Assembly: GCA_027449685.1 (NCBI GenBank)
Contig: DAIDLC010000004.1
Location: forward strand, 1 to 64,000
Direction: 5' to 3'
Origin: Ferrovaceae bacterium
Lineage (GTDB): Bacteria > Pseudomonadota > Gammaproteobacteria > Burkholderiales > Ferrovaceae
DNA length: 64,000 nucleotides
Of the stretch, positions 46,092 to 52,940 are shown piece after piece. Below the pieces are notes generated by a model. The model had not been told where the DNA came from and did not search any database. It was given only the letters and a program-made list of their open reading frames with translations. The translations under genes and the position numbers were made by a program. Position 1 is the first letter of the stretch. Each line of letters begins with the position of its first letter.

Positions 46092-47543
46092 TCAGGAAGG
46101 TGTATTTTGCCAGATCTTGCGGGGATGATCACGGCGCGCGTTATACGCCACCAATTGGGCCAGCAAGGCCGAGGCAACCCGGGCCATGGGCCCGTCGGCA
46201 CGGCTGGTGAGGGCAATGGGCACGCGCGCACCAAGGACGAGGCCCGAGCCGCTCCCCCCTGCCAGATATTCCAGTTGTTTGGCCAGCATATTGCCGGATT
46301 CAAAATCCGGCACCACCAGAATATCGGCGTCACCGGAAACGACCGAGGAAATATGCTTGATTTGGGCTGCCTGCAGGGAGATGGCATTATCGAAGGCGAG
46401 CGGGCCGTCCAGGATTCCTCCGGTGATTTGGCCCCGTGCGGCCATTTTGCACAATGCTGCAGCATCCAGCGTGGAGGGCACGTGAGGGTTGACGGTTTCC
46501 ACGGCGGATAAAATGGCTACCTTGGGGGTTTTGAGCCCCAACACGTGGGCAAAATCGATGGCGTTTTGCACGATGTCGATTTTTTCTGGTAACGAGGGGC
46601 GAATGTTGAGCGCGGCGTCGGTGATGAGCAGGGGCTTGGCATACAGCGGCACGTCAAAGCGAAACACGTGCGACATGCGCCGTTTGGTCCGCAATTCCCG
46701 CTGTGCCAACACGGCGTGAATCAGCTCGTCGGTGTGCAGGCTGCCTTTCATGAGAATCTCTACGAGCCCCTGAGCTGCCAGTGTTGCCCCCCTTTCGGCG
46801 GCCGCATGGCTATGAACCACGGAAATGATTTCGGCGCCGCTCAGATCGATGCCGTTTTCCTCTGCCAGGCGGCGAATGCGTTCCTCCGGACCGATCAACA
46901 CGGGAATGATCAGTCCATGGCGAGCGGAGTCCATGGCGCCACTCAAGGATTCCACGTCACAGGGATGTACCACGGCACAGCGCAAGGCCGGCAGATCTTT
47001 TCCCAGGGCCAGCAAGGCCTTGAACCGGGCCTCGGGGTCAAAGAGCTGGATTTGAGGGGCACTGGCGCGAGGAAGTCGGACTTTTTGCGTCGGGGCCAGC
47101 ACCTTGGCCGTGCCGTACAGCACGCGCTCTCCTTTCTGGTTGATCAACAGGCAGTCCAGTTCCACCCGTTTCTTGACTTCATCCAGGCTGACGACTGTGG
47201 CCGAGACGTCCAGCGTATCCCCAATCCGCACCGGTTTGGTGAAGTGTAAATTCTGTTCCAGATAGATGGTTCCCGGGCCCGGAAAGCGGGTGCCGAGCAA
47301 GGCGGAAATCAGAGCGCCGCCCCACATCCCGTGGGCAATGACGCCATGAAAAAGGGTTTCATTGGCATATGCCGGGTCCAGATGCGCCGGGTTGGTGTCA
47401 CCCGAGACTGCGGCAAAAGCCTGAATGTCGGCCGGTGTGAGCGTGCGTAGCAAGTGGGCGCTCATGCCGATTTGCAATTCGTCGAAGGTGATGTTTTCAA
47501 GCCATTCCTGGCTGGTTTCTGCATCGTGTAGGGTTGAGTTCAT
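46092..47543 (-). CDS. Bifunctional MaoC-type hydratase/phosphate acetyltransferase
   Basis: The 483-residue protein joins a MaoC hot-dog domain (about 15-155; SGDTNPAHLDPAYA and GVIAHGMWGGALIS carry the hydratase residues) to a phosphate acetyl/butyryltransferase domain (about 165-483; ending with RVASALLAQLVAYNAR). Fusions of this type are annotated as enoyl-CoA hydratase/phosphate acetyltransferase and may link acyl-CoA to acyl phosphate. No acetate kinase gene adjoins it. fabI follows upstream in the same direction, which suggests a fatty-acid or acyl-CoA context. Confidence 0.92.
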   Translation of the reverse strand: MNSTLHDAETSQEWLENITFDELQIGMSAHLLRTLTPADIQAFAAVSGDTNPAHLDPAYANETLFHGVIAHGMWGGALISALLGTRFPGPGTIYLEQNLHFTKPVRIGDTLDVSATVVSLDEVKKRVELDCLLINQKGERVLYGTAKVLAPTQKVRLPRASAPQIQLFDPEARFKALLALGKDLPALRCAVVHPCDVESLSGAMDSARHGLIIPVLIGPEERIRRLAEENGIDLSGAEIISVVHSHAAAERGATLAAQGLVEILMKGSLHTDELIHAVLAQRELRTKRRMSHVFRFDVPLYAKPLLITDAALNIRPSLPEKIDIVQNAIDFAHVLGLKTPKVAILSAVETVNPHVPSTLDAAALCKMAARGQITGGILDGPLAFDNAISLQAAQIKHISSVVSGDADILVVPDFESGNMLAKQLEYLAGGSGSGLVLGARVPIALTSRADGPMARVASALLAQLVAYNARRDHPRKIWQNTPS

Positions 47544-47630
47544 AGGGTGGCCGTGTGTAGAGGGAAAGATGGGTAGTCGGGTTGGCGGATCGATGGGCCT
47601 TGGCGCCCAGGTGCTGAAAGGGTGCGGTGA

Positions 47631-48404
47631 TCAGGCGATGGCGTGATAACCGGCGTCCACGAAAATGGTTTGCCCGGTCATGCCAGATGCGGCGTCACTG
47701 CAGAGAAAACAGCTGAGCCGGGCAATCTCTGGCAGGGTAACCAGGCGCTTGAGCGGAGCACGGGTCTTGGCTTGCAGAATCAGTTCGTCAAAGGCTTCGA
47801 TGCCCGATGCCGCTCGTGTCAGGATCGGTCCGGGGGAAACGGCATGCACGCGAATGCCCTGCGGCCCCAATTCCATGGCCATGTAGCGCACCAGGGACTC
47901 CAGAGCGGCTTTCACTGGACCCATCAGCCCGTAATGAGCCACAGCATTATCTGCCCCCAGATAGGTCATGGTCACCATGCTACCCCCCCGTGTCATATGC
48001 GGCGTGCAGAGTTTTGCCAGGGTGGCGAAAGAATGACAGGAGACTTCCATGGCTCGGGAAAACCCGGTGCTGCTGCTGTCGATTACATGCCCATGCAGAT
48101 CGGCCAAGGGAGCCCAGGCAATGGAATGAATCACAAAATCCAGGGGACCCAAAGTGGCTGCTGCCTGCTCAACTGCCGCCTCGAGCTCTCCCGGGTGTTC
48201 CACATCGCAGGTGAGTAAAGGAATCCCTGCAGCGGTGGTCAGGGGCTCTACATAAGGCCAGGCTTTGCCATTCAAACAAGTGGCCACCAGCCGGGCGCCC
48301 TGCTGCGAGGCCTCCTGGGCACAGCCCCAGGCGATGCTGTGTTCGTTTGCCAAGCCGATGATCAGGCCGTTTTTTCCAGCCAGACTGCAAGGAGAACTAG
48401 ACAT
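47631..48404 (-). CDS. fabI: Enoyl-ACP reductase FabI
   Basis: The 257-residue SDR has the FabI N-terminus KNGLIIGLANEHSIAWG and the catalytic block TYLGADNAVAHYGLMGPVK, with the two Tyr and the Lys spaced as in E. coli FabI. It reduces enoyl-ACP in the last step of each elongation cycle, using NADH. The start at 48404 (MSSSPCSL) is preferred, and an ATG at 48419 is possible. The 3' end lies about 90 bp from the MaoC-Pta gene. Confidence 0.93.
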   Translation of the reverse strand: MSSSPCSLAGKNGLIIGLANEHSIAWGCAQEASQQGARLVATCLNGKAWPYVEPLTTAAGIPLLTCDVEHPGELEAAVEQAAATLGPLDFVIHSIAWAPLADLHGHVIDSSSTGFSRAMEVSCHSFATLAKLCTPHMTRGGSMVTMTYLGADNAVAHYGLMGPVKAALESLVRYMAMELGPQGIRVHAVSPGPILTRAASGIEAFDELILQAKTRAPLKRLVTLPEIARLSCFLCSDAASGMTGQTIFVDAGYHAIA

Positions 48405-48556
48405 GGTGTGGCCCCGCATGGATTAAGATGAAATAGGCATCAGAGCCACAAGTAACCAAAAATGACGCGTGTGGCATCTCCCTGCGTGCGGGTGACCTGA
48501 TGCAGATTTCGATGCTAGCATAATCCTGATGACCGTGTCTGTTGCAGGGCCCTGGC

Positions 48557-48573
48557 GCCCCCGACAGGAATCG
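48557..48573. repeat. 17-bp copy of the tRNA-Arg 3' end (att-like site, left)
   Basis: GCCCCCGACAGGAATCG is identical and in the same orientation to 50464-50480, the acceptor and T-arm part of tRNA-Arg(CCU). No other tRNA parts surround it. It marks the distal junction of a 1.9-kb insertion behind the tRNA. Confidence 0.75.
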
Positions 48574-48596
48574 GTCACGTAGTATTCAACAGGGCA

Positions 48597-48977
48597 TCAT
48601 TCTGCGGGGATGGCGAAAGACCGCAGCCAGGCATCGAGCTGGGTGATATCAAACTTGCCCGACTCGAACATCTGCATCATCTCTGCATAGATCTGCATCG
48701 GGACGCGCTGCAAGTGCCAGCCATTGATGCGCAGGAACACGTCGGCAGCAGCGAAGGCGATGCGCTTGTTCCCGTCCACAAACGGATGGTTGATAGCCAG
48801 GCTTTCGATCAGGGCAGCCGCCTCGGCTAGGATGTCATCGTAGTAGCCGGTCTGCGGGCGAAACAGTGCGGCCTCCAGTGCCCCAGGTTCACGCAAGCCC
48901 GGCGAGCCACCGTAACGTTGCATCAGCACCGTGTGCATGCCGAGCACGTCGGCCACGGTCAGGTAATCGTGTGCCAC
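48597..48977 (-). CDS. Doc/Fic-type toxin of a type II toxin-antitoxin module
   Basis: The 126-residue protein has the death-on-curing motif HPFVDGNKR (64-72) and the N-terminal VADVLGMHTVLMQRYGG of the Doc family. Doc proteins phosphorylate EF-Tu and stop translation until neutralised. The gene follows its putative antitoxin after three bases. The partner is a ribbon-helix-helix type protein rather than Phd, an uncommon pairing. Confidence 0.88.
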   Translation of the reverse strand: MAHDYLTVADVLGMHTVLMQRYGGSPGLREPGALEAALFRPQTGYYDDILAEAAALIESLAINHPFVDGNKRIAFAAADVFLRINGWHLQRVPMQIYAEMMQMFESGKFDITQLDAWLRSFAIPAE

Positions 48978-48980
48978 GAT

Positions 48981-49226
48981 TTACTTTGCCAGTTCCCGGT
49001 AGAGGCTGTCGAACTCATCTAGGCTGGACGCGAAGGAGGCCATCACGTGGCGGCGGGGCCGTTTTTTTTGCTGCCGGTCGATGTAGTCGCGTAGGGCTTC
49101 GTCAAGCACCGCCTGAAACTGGCGACCTTGGCTTTCTGCGATCTGACGCAATGCGGCCAGTACATCGGGTGCGGCCTGGGAGGAAAATTTTTCGCGGACA
49201 GCGGTCGTCATGGCCATCTCTATCAT
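48981..49226 (-). CDS. Ribbon-helix-helix type antitoxin
   Basis: The 81-residue protein has a basic N-terminal part with AAPDVLAALRQIAESQGRQF, the pattern of a CopG-like ribbon-helix-helix, and a tail that should bind the toxin (SFASSLDEFDSLYRELAK). Starts at 49226, 49217 and 49211 are all in frame and none has a clear ribosome site. The first lies inside a perfect inverted repeat, which suggests that the module represses itself. Confidence 0.8.
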   Translation of the reverse strand: MIEMAMTTAVREKFSSQAAPDVLAALRQIAESQGRQFQAVLDEALRDYIDRQQKKRPRRHVMASFASSLDEFDSLYRELAK

Positions 49227-49252
49227 GATTTATCTTGATGTATCATGATAGA
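49219..49252. promoter_or_regulatory. Operator-like inverted repeat of the Doc module
   Basis: TCTATCATGAT (49219-49229) and ATCATGATAGA (49242-49252) form a perfect 11-bp inverted repeat with a 12-bp spacer. Each half contains the near-palindrome TATCATGATA. It overlaps the antitoxin start, the expected place for an autorepressor site. Confidence 0.6.
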
Positions 49253-49263
49253 GCAAGACGGGA

Positions 49264-49577
49264 AGACCTGCTACGGCGTTGAAAGCGTTCCACGAATATA
49301 GTGTCGTAGGTTCTTCCCCTTCCATCCATGCTGATCCGTATGCCTTCGCGTTTCAATACTCCAGTAAAGACTTCGCTCGTGAACTGCGACCCTTGGCCGC
49401 TGTTGAAAATCTCTGGCCTCCCGTACGCCCGTATCGCCTCTTCCAGGCAGTCAAAACAAAAGTCAGTCTCCATGGAATTGCTGATTCAATATGACGACCT
49501 TCCGCCGCGTACCGTAAAACGGGTGGGCCGTATACTCCGCATCTATAAGGCGACTATAAGGCGACACACAAGTAAAC
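49264..49577 (-). pseudogene. Remnant of an IS3-family orfB transposase
   Basis: Codons for EAIRAYGRPEIFNSGQGSQF and KREGIRISMDGRGRTYD match the complete IS3 transposase at 55977-57092. The second catalytic Asp (NSDQG) is Gly here, and the frame breaks after FVER. Further upstream the DNA resembles the region coding for AEYTEHPFYGTRR but jumps from there to the ISNTMDADF region, so about 250 bp are deleted internally. There are no intact ends. It is a dead relic inside the toxin-antitoxin islet. Confidence 0.8.
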
Positions 49578-49661
49578 CCCTCCAACCCATTCACTATTTT
49601 GTGAAAGTCTGGCACACAGGCCTATTTTTTGGGCATTCGGAATCTGGTGTGGAGTCTTCAC

Positions 49662-50084
49662 TTATGGCATTGTCCAAGGGTTGAGCAAACGCACCCCCGT
49701 AGATTGAAAATCCGTGATGTTTCGCGTCACAACCGTGAGTTCGTTAACCAGGCCAGTTGCCGCAATCAAGGCATCTCTTTCAGCGCGTGGATGCGGCACA
49801 TGGAGTCTGGCGCAGGTGATGGCTATTGCCGTATCAATGGGGAGTATCCGGCCGTCAAACGCGGGCATGACATGACCGTTGAACCATTGTTGCAGAATTT
49901 CTCCCTGAGCCGGGTCGCGACGATTCAATTGCAAGATTCCCAGCTCCAATTCCAGGATCGTCACCACTGAGATAAAAAGGCTTCCAGCCGAAACACTGCC
50001 AGCCCAGGCGACAACATGGGGATCCGCTTTCCCGGCCTTGGCTTTTCTCAACTCGGAGACAACGTTCGTGTCAAGCAAGAACAT
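49662..50084 (-). CDS. vapC: PIN-domain toxin VapC (FitB-like)
   Basis: The 140-residue PIN nuclease has the acidic residues D5 (LLDTNVVSE), E45 (ILELELG), D84 and D104 (AERDALIAAT). VapC toxins cut tRNA or rRNA unless bound by antitoxin. The start shares one base with the antitoxin stop. Length and motifs are intact, so it is probably functional. Confidence 0.92.
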   Translation of the reverse strand: MFLLDTNVVSELRKAKAGKADPHVVAWAGSVSAGSLFISVVTILELELGILQLNRRDPAQGEILQQWFNGHVMPAFDGRILPIDTAIAITCARLHVPHPRAERDALIAATGLVNELTVVTRNITDFQSTGVRLLNPWTMP

Positions 50085-50338
50085 CAGGACAGATCCACCG
50101 ATTTGGCAAAACCTGTGGCGCGCGGAGGCTCAAAATCAATATCTTGTGCTCCAGACATAGCCAGCATGTCGATAATGGTCGCCGCTCCAGCCGAGAGACG
50201 ATGATATTCCTCGATCGTCAGAAGGACGTGGGCAGGGCGTCCCCGGTCTGTGATAAAGACGGGACCTTCCAGGGACGCTCTTTTGGCTCCGCTGGAGTCC
50301 TGGTTGAACTCTCGACTGGTGAATGTCCTGTAGGTCAT
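50084..50338 (-). CDS. Phd/YefM-type antitoxin of the VapC module
   Basis: The 84-residue protein has a Phd/YefM N-terminal DNA-binding part (TFTSREFNQD ... GPVFITDRGRPAHVLLTIEEYHRL split by a short linker) and a C-terminal tail with FEPPR, which neutralises the PIN toxin. It is transcribed with vapC from a promoter upstream of 50338, next to a small inverted repeat that may be its operator. Confidence 0.9.
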   Translation of the reverse strand: MTYRTFTSREFNQDSSGAKRASLEGPVFITDRGRPAHVLLTIEEYHRLSAGAATIIDMLAMSGAQDIDFEPPRATGFAKSVDLS

Positions 50339-50360
50339 GTGGTTTCCCCAAGATCAATGT

Positions 50361-50376
50361 ATGTATGTTACTACAT
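50361..50376. promoter_or_regulatory. Candidate operator of the vapBC module
   Basis: ATGTATGTTACTACAT has ATGTA/TACAT arms around six bases and lies 23 bp upstream of the antitoxin start codon. Autoregulation at such sites is usual for Phd-type antitoxins. Confidence 0.35.
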
Positions 50377-50463
50377 CATGAATTGGCGGGACAATAGCTT
50401 TTACTCTGTTGTCTCGCCTGAATTCCACGCCAGATTCCGGACACCCCTTTTTAAGGTGTTAGT

Positions 50464-50480
50464 GCCCCCGACAGGAATCG
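50464..50480. repeat. 17-bp tRNA 3' end repeat (att-like site, right)
   Basis: These are the last bases of tRNA-Arg(CCU), in acceptor and T-arm, identical to 48557-48573. Mobile elements often integrate at this part of tRNA genes and leave a copy at the far end. Confidence 0.75.
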
Positions 50481-50498
50481 AACCTGTATCTGCCCCTT

Positions 50499-50715
50499 CA
50501 TCCCACTACGGTTTTCACCGCCAGCTTGGCTGTTTGTGAGCTGGACTTTACCTTGGCCATGGGCCAAAAAGCCGGTAGGCCGCATCCGTCAAGTCTCTAC
50601 ACAGTCCCGGTTACGGGCTTTGCTCGGTATTGCCTCGCCCGCAGCGGGCAGGGGGTTCACCGACTTTGAATGCATTCACACCCGGGTTTTCACCACGGGG
50701 TGCCCAAATTGCTTC
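50499..50715 (-). ncRNA. Group I intron in the anticodon loop of tRNA-Arg(CCU)
   Basis: The 217-nt insert carries the group I core and resembles the Azoarcus tRNA-Ile ribozyme. P1 is exon CCU with the guide GGG (in TTTGGGCAC), giving U-G at the splice site. A P2 stem (CACCC/GGGTG) follows, then TTCAAAGTCGGTGAACC, then GGCAATACCGAGC (P4/P5), then GTGTAGAGACTTGACGG (P7 region). The last intron base is G, as required. There is no open reading frame for a homing enzyme. It should self-splice and is minimal in size. Confidence 0.88.
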
Positions 50716-50799
50716 AGGAGGGGGCTGTTATATCCATTTAACTACGGGGACCAGCCATGCATTTTATCACTGGGCAGGGCTTGGCGCAGCGCTTTACAT

Positions 50800-50818
50800 G
50801 AGAATGATTATCATTTAC
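50800..50818. promoter_or_regulatory. Fur box
   Basis: GAGAATGATTATCATTTAC matches 15 of 19 positions of the classical Fur-binding consensus and contains the palindrome AATGATTATCATT. It lies 64 bp upstream of the cupredoxin start, so this iron-transport operon should be repressed by Fe2+-Fur. Confidence 0.8.
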
Positions 50819-50881
50819 AATATTTCACCAGGGATTCAGAAAGCACCCTTCATCGCTTGCGGACAATGAGGACCAACTGGT

Positions 50882-51277
50882 ATGGAATCGATGCATGGAA
50901 AAGATCAAGTCTTATGGGGTGCTGCACTGCGGTGTGCTGCATTGCGAGGATTGTTATGTGCAGCCCTGGTGACAGCCTTCGCGGGGACTGAAGCGGCGCA
51001 GGCCGACGTGGTGCTCACCTTGCATGCCGGACAGTTTGAACCGCGTCAGCTGGAGATTCCTGCCGGGACCAAAACCCGAGTGGTGTTGCGCAATCAGGAG
51101 GCCCTGCCGGCCGAGTTCGAAAGCGAGTCTTTGTCGCGCGAAGTCCTGGTGCCGGCCCATGCCGAGGTGGCGTTTTACGTGGGGCCACTGGATCCTGGCG
51201 CGTATGATTTTTTCAATGACTTCAATCATGCCGTGAAGGGTCAGGTCGTGGCTAAATCCCTGGCGGGAGGACATTGA
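50882..51277 (+). CDS. Exported cupredoxin-like protein of an iron-uptake operon
   Basis: The 131-residue protein has a hydrophobic signal region (about 15-40, ending AAQAD) and a beta-rich cupredoxin domain (LTLHAGQFEPRQLEIPAG ... FNDFNHAVKGQVV). It resembles the cupredoxin parts found beside FTR1/EfeU permeases, which deliver or oxidise iron in the periplasm. It is the first gene downstream of the Fur box and is followed by the permease after one base. A second in-frame ATG at 50891 is possible. Confidence 0.85.
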   Translation: MESMHGKDQVLWGAALRCAALRGLLCAALVTAFAGTEAAQADVVLTLHAGQFEPRQLEIPAGTKTRVVLRNQEALPAEFESESLSREVLVPAHAEVAFYVGPLDPGAYDFFNDFNHAVKGQVVAKSLAGGH

Positions 51278-51278
51278 C

Positions 51279-52154
51279 ATGGGGGCCAGTGCCGTCATTA
51301 TTTTTCGGGAAGTTCTGGAGGCCGCATTGATCGTTGCCTTGGTGCTGGGTGCTAGCCGCGGCATTCCCCAGCGCGGGCGCTGGGTGCTGGCTGGGGTTGG
51401 TTTGGGGTTGACAGGGGCCGCCGGGGTGGCGTTGGTGGCCAGCTCGGCTACGGCCACTCTCTCGGGGGATGCGCAAGCCTTGATCAATGCGGGAATTCTA
51501 CTGACGGCTGTGCTCATGCTGACCTGGCATAACGTCTGGATGGCGGCTCATGCCAAAGAGTTGAAAACGGAACTAACGGCTGTCGGTCTAGCCGTTTCTT
51601 CGGGCAGCCGTCCCTTGACAGCCTTGCTCATGGTAACCGCCTTGGCAGTGATGCGTGAGGGGTCGGAAACGGTGCTGTTCATGTGGGCGCTGGCAACCGG
51701 CGCTGACTCCGGATCAGGCCTGGTGCTGGGCGGCGTGCTGGGGGCAGGTGCTGGCGTGGTGGCTGGAATCCTGCTGTACCGTGGCCTGGTTCGTATTCCC
51801 TTGCGGCATTTTTTTTCGGTCACCAGCCTTCTGATTCTTTTTTTGGCAGCGGGATTAGCCGCCCAGGCTGCAGGATTTCTCAATCAGGCGGGCTGGTTGC
51901 CCTCCCTGGGAAATAACCTGTGGAACACCTCCGGCTGGCTGGATCAGCATAGTCTGTTGGGGCAGTTGCTGCACATTTTGGTGGGATATACCGCCCGTCC
52001 GACAGGTATTCAGGTGGTTTTTTATACGCTGACCCTGGGGGCGATTGCGCTTTTGATGTTGGTTCAGCGTGTGCAGCGCCAGCGGTCTCAAGTGCGCGCC
52101 TCCCAACCCCATCAGTCGACGCAGCATACTCCGCCCAGCGTTCATCCTGCTTGA
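51279..52154 (+). CDS. FTR1/EfeU family iron permease
   Basis: The 291-residue, seven-span protein has both REXXE iron-binding motifs, REVLE at residues 10-14 and REGSE near 126. It imports iron, usually after oxidation by a copper-containing partner, which fits the cupredoxin gene one base upstream. A His/Gln-rich tail ends the protein. It is regulated with the operon by the Fur box. Confidence 0.94.
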   Translation: MGASAVIIFREVLEAALIVALVLGASRGIPQRGRWVLAGVGLGLTGAAGVALVASSATATLSGDAQALINAGILLTAVLMLTWHNVWMAAHAKELKTELTAVGLAVSSGSRPLTALLMVTALAVMREGSETVLFMWALATGADSGSGLVLGGVLGAGAGVVAGILLYRGLVRIPLRHFFSVTSLLILFLAAGLAAQAAGFLNQAGWLPSLGNNLWNTSGWLDQHSLLGQLLHILVGYTARPTGIQVVFYTLTLGAIALLMLVQRVQRQRSQVRASQPHQSTQHTPPSVHPA

Positions 52155-52195
52155 GGCACAAAGGCGCATTTCGCTGACGCATTTGAGGGTTTCCC

Positions 52196-52915
52196 ATGGT
52201 AGTGCGCAAAACACTCGCGATATGTGTGGTGGCTGGGTTCGCCTTGCCACTGTGGGCCGATGATGATTTCATCGTGTATTCCCCGCATGTGGTGCAGGGC
52301 CAATCAGAAGTGGAGCTGCGCGGCTACGGGGTAGCGGATGGTCGTCCGGGCATCAACGGATCAGGGGCCTTTGAGGTGGCTGTGGCCCATACGTTCACGA
52401 ACTGGTGGAAGGTGGAGTATTACGCGGGTGAATTTACCCGCGATCCAGCCTTGGGAACCCAATTTGCGGGGCAAGAGCTGGAGAATATTTTTCAGTTGGC
52501 CGAAGCGGGCGAGTACTGGGTGGACCCGGGTTTCGTGGCTTCGTATATTCACAATCATCAACCCGGCCTGGCCAATGGCGTGGAATTCGGACCGTTGCTG
52601 GAAAAACAGACGGGTCCCTTGCTGCAGCGCCTGAACATGATCTGGCAAAAGGATTTGGGAGGGCTCTACAACGACCGCTACAATTTCCGCACCGCCTATA
52701 GCCTGGGCTACCGCATTCATGCTACGGTCGTGCCCGGTCTGGAGGCGTATTATCGGCCGGCAGATCATGCCCATCAGGTGGGCCCGGCTTTTTCCGGAGA
52801 ATGGGCTTTGGGGCGGGGAGATGAGGTGGAGTACAGTACGGCGCTGGTGTTTGGTGTCAATCATGGGGCACCAGACAGTACCTTCATCATGCGTGTAGCA
52901 TACGAGTTTTTCTGA
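52196..52915 (+). CDS. Predicted outer-membrane beta-barrel protein of the iron operon
   Basis: The 239-residue protein has a signal peptide (ending LWA before DDDF) and alternating beta strands with many Tyr and Trp. The terminal residue is Phe (VAYEFF), as expected for an outer-membrane barrel. I do not recognise a named family. It follows the permease after about 40 bp and ends the Fur-controlled operon, so a role in iron or metal passage is inferred. Confidence 0.75.
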   Translation: MVVRKTLAICVVAGFALPLWADDDFIVYSPHVVQGQSEVELRGYGVADGRPGINGSGAFEVAVAHTFTNWWKVEYYAGEFTRDPALGTQFAGQELENIFQLAEAGEYWVDPGFVASYIHNHQPGLANGVEFGPLLEKQTGPLLQRLNMIWQKDLGGLYNDRYNFRTAYSLGYRIHATVVPGLEAYYRPADHAHQVGPAFSGEWALGRGDEVEYSTALVFGVNHGAPDSTFIMRVAYEFF

Positions 52916-52940
52916 TCTCTAGCCCTCTTCTGAACCCGCC

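Larger units (their letters stand above)
50463..50751 (-). tRNA. tRNA-Arg(CCU) split by a group I intron
   Basis: On the minus strand, exon 1 (50751-50716) reads GTCCCCG, then a D-arm (GTTA/TAAC) and stem GCCCC, then loop CTCCT, which puts CCU at positions 34-36. Exon 2 (50498-50463) supplies AA, stem GGGGC, the T-arm ACAGGTTCGATTCCTGT, acceptor CGGGGGC and discriminator A. All stems pair, with one G-U in the acceptor. CCA is not encoded. Spliced, this is a 72-nt tRNA-Arg for AGG codons. The intron sits between positions 36 and 37. Confidence 0.9.

Noticed and set aside
48557-48573. Second tRNA gene
   Set aside because: Only 17 bases of acceptor and T-arm are present, with no D-arm, anticodon arm or 5' acceptor strand. 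It is a tRNA-end repeat.
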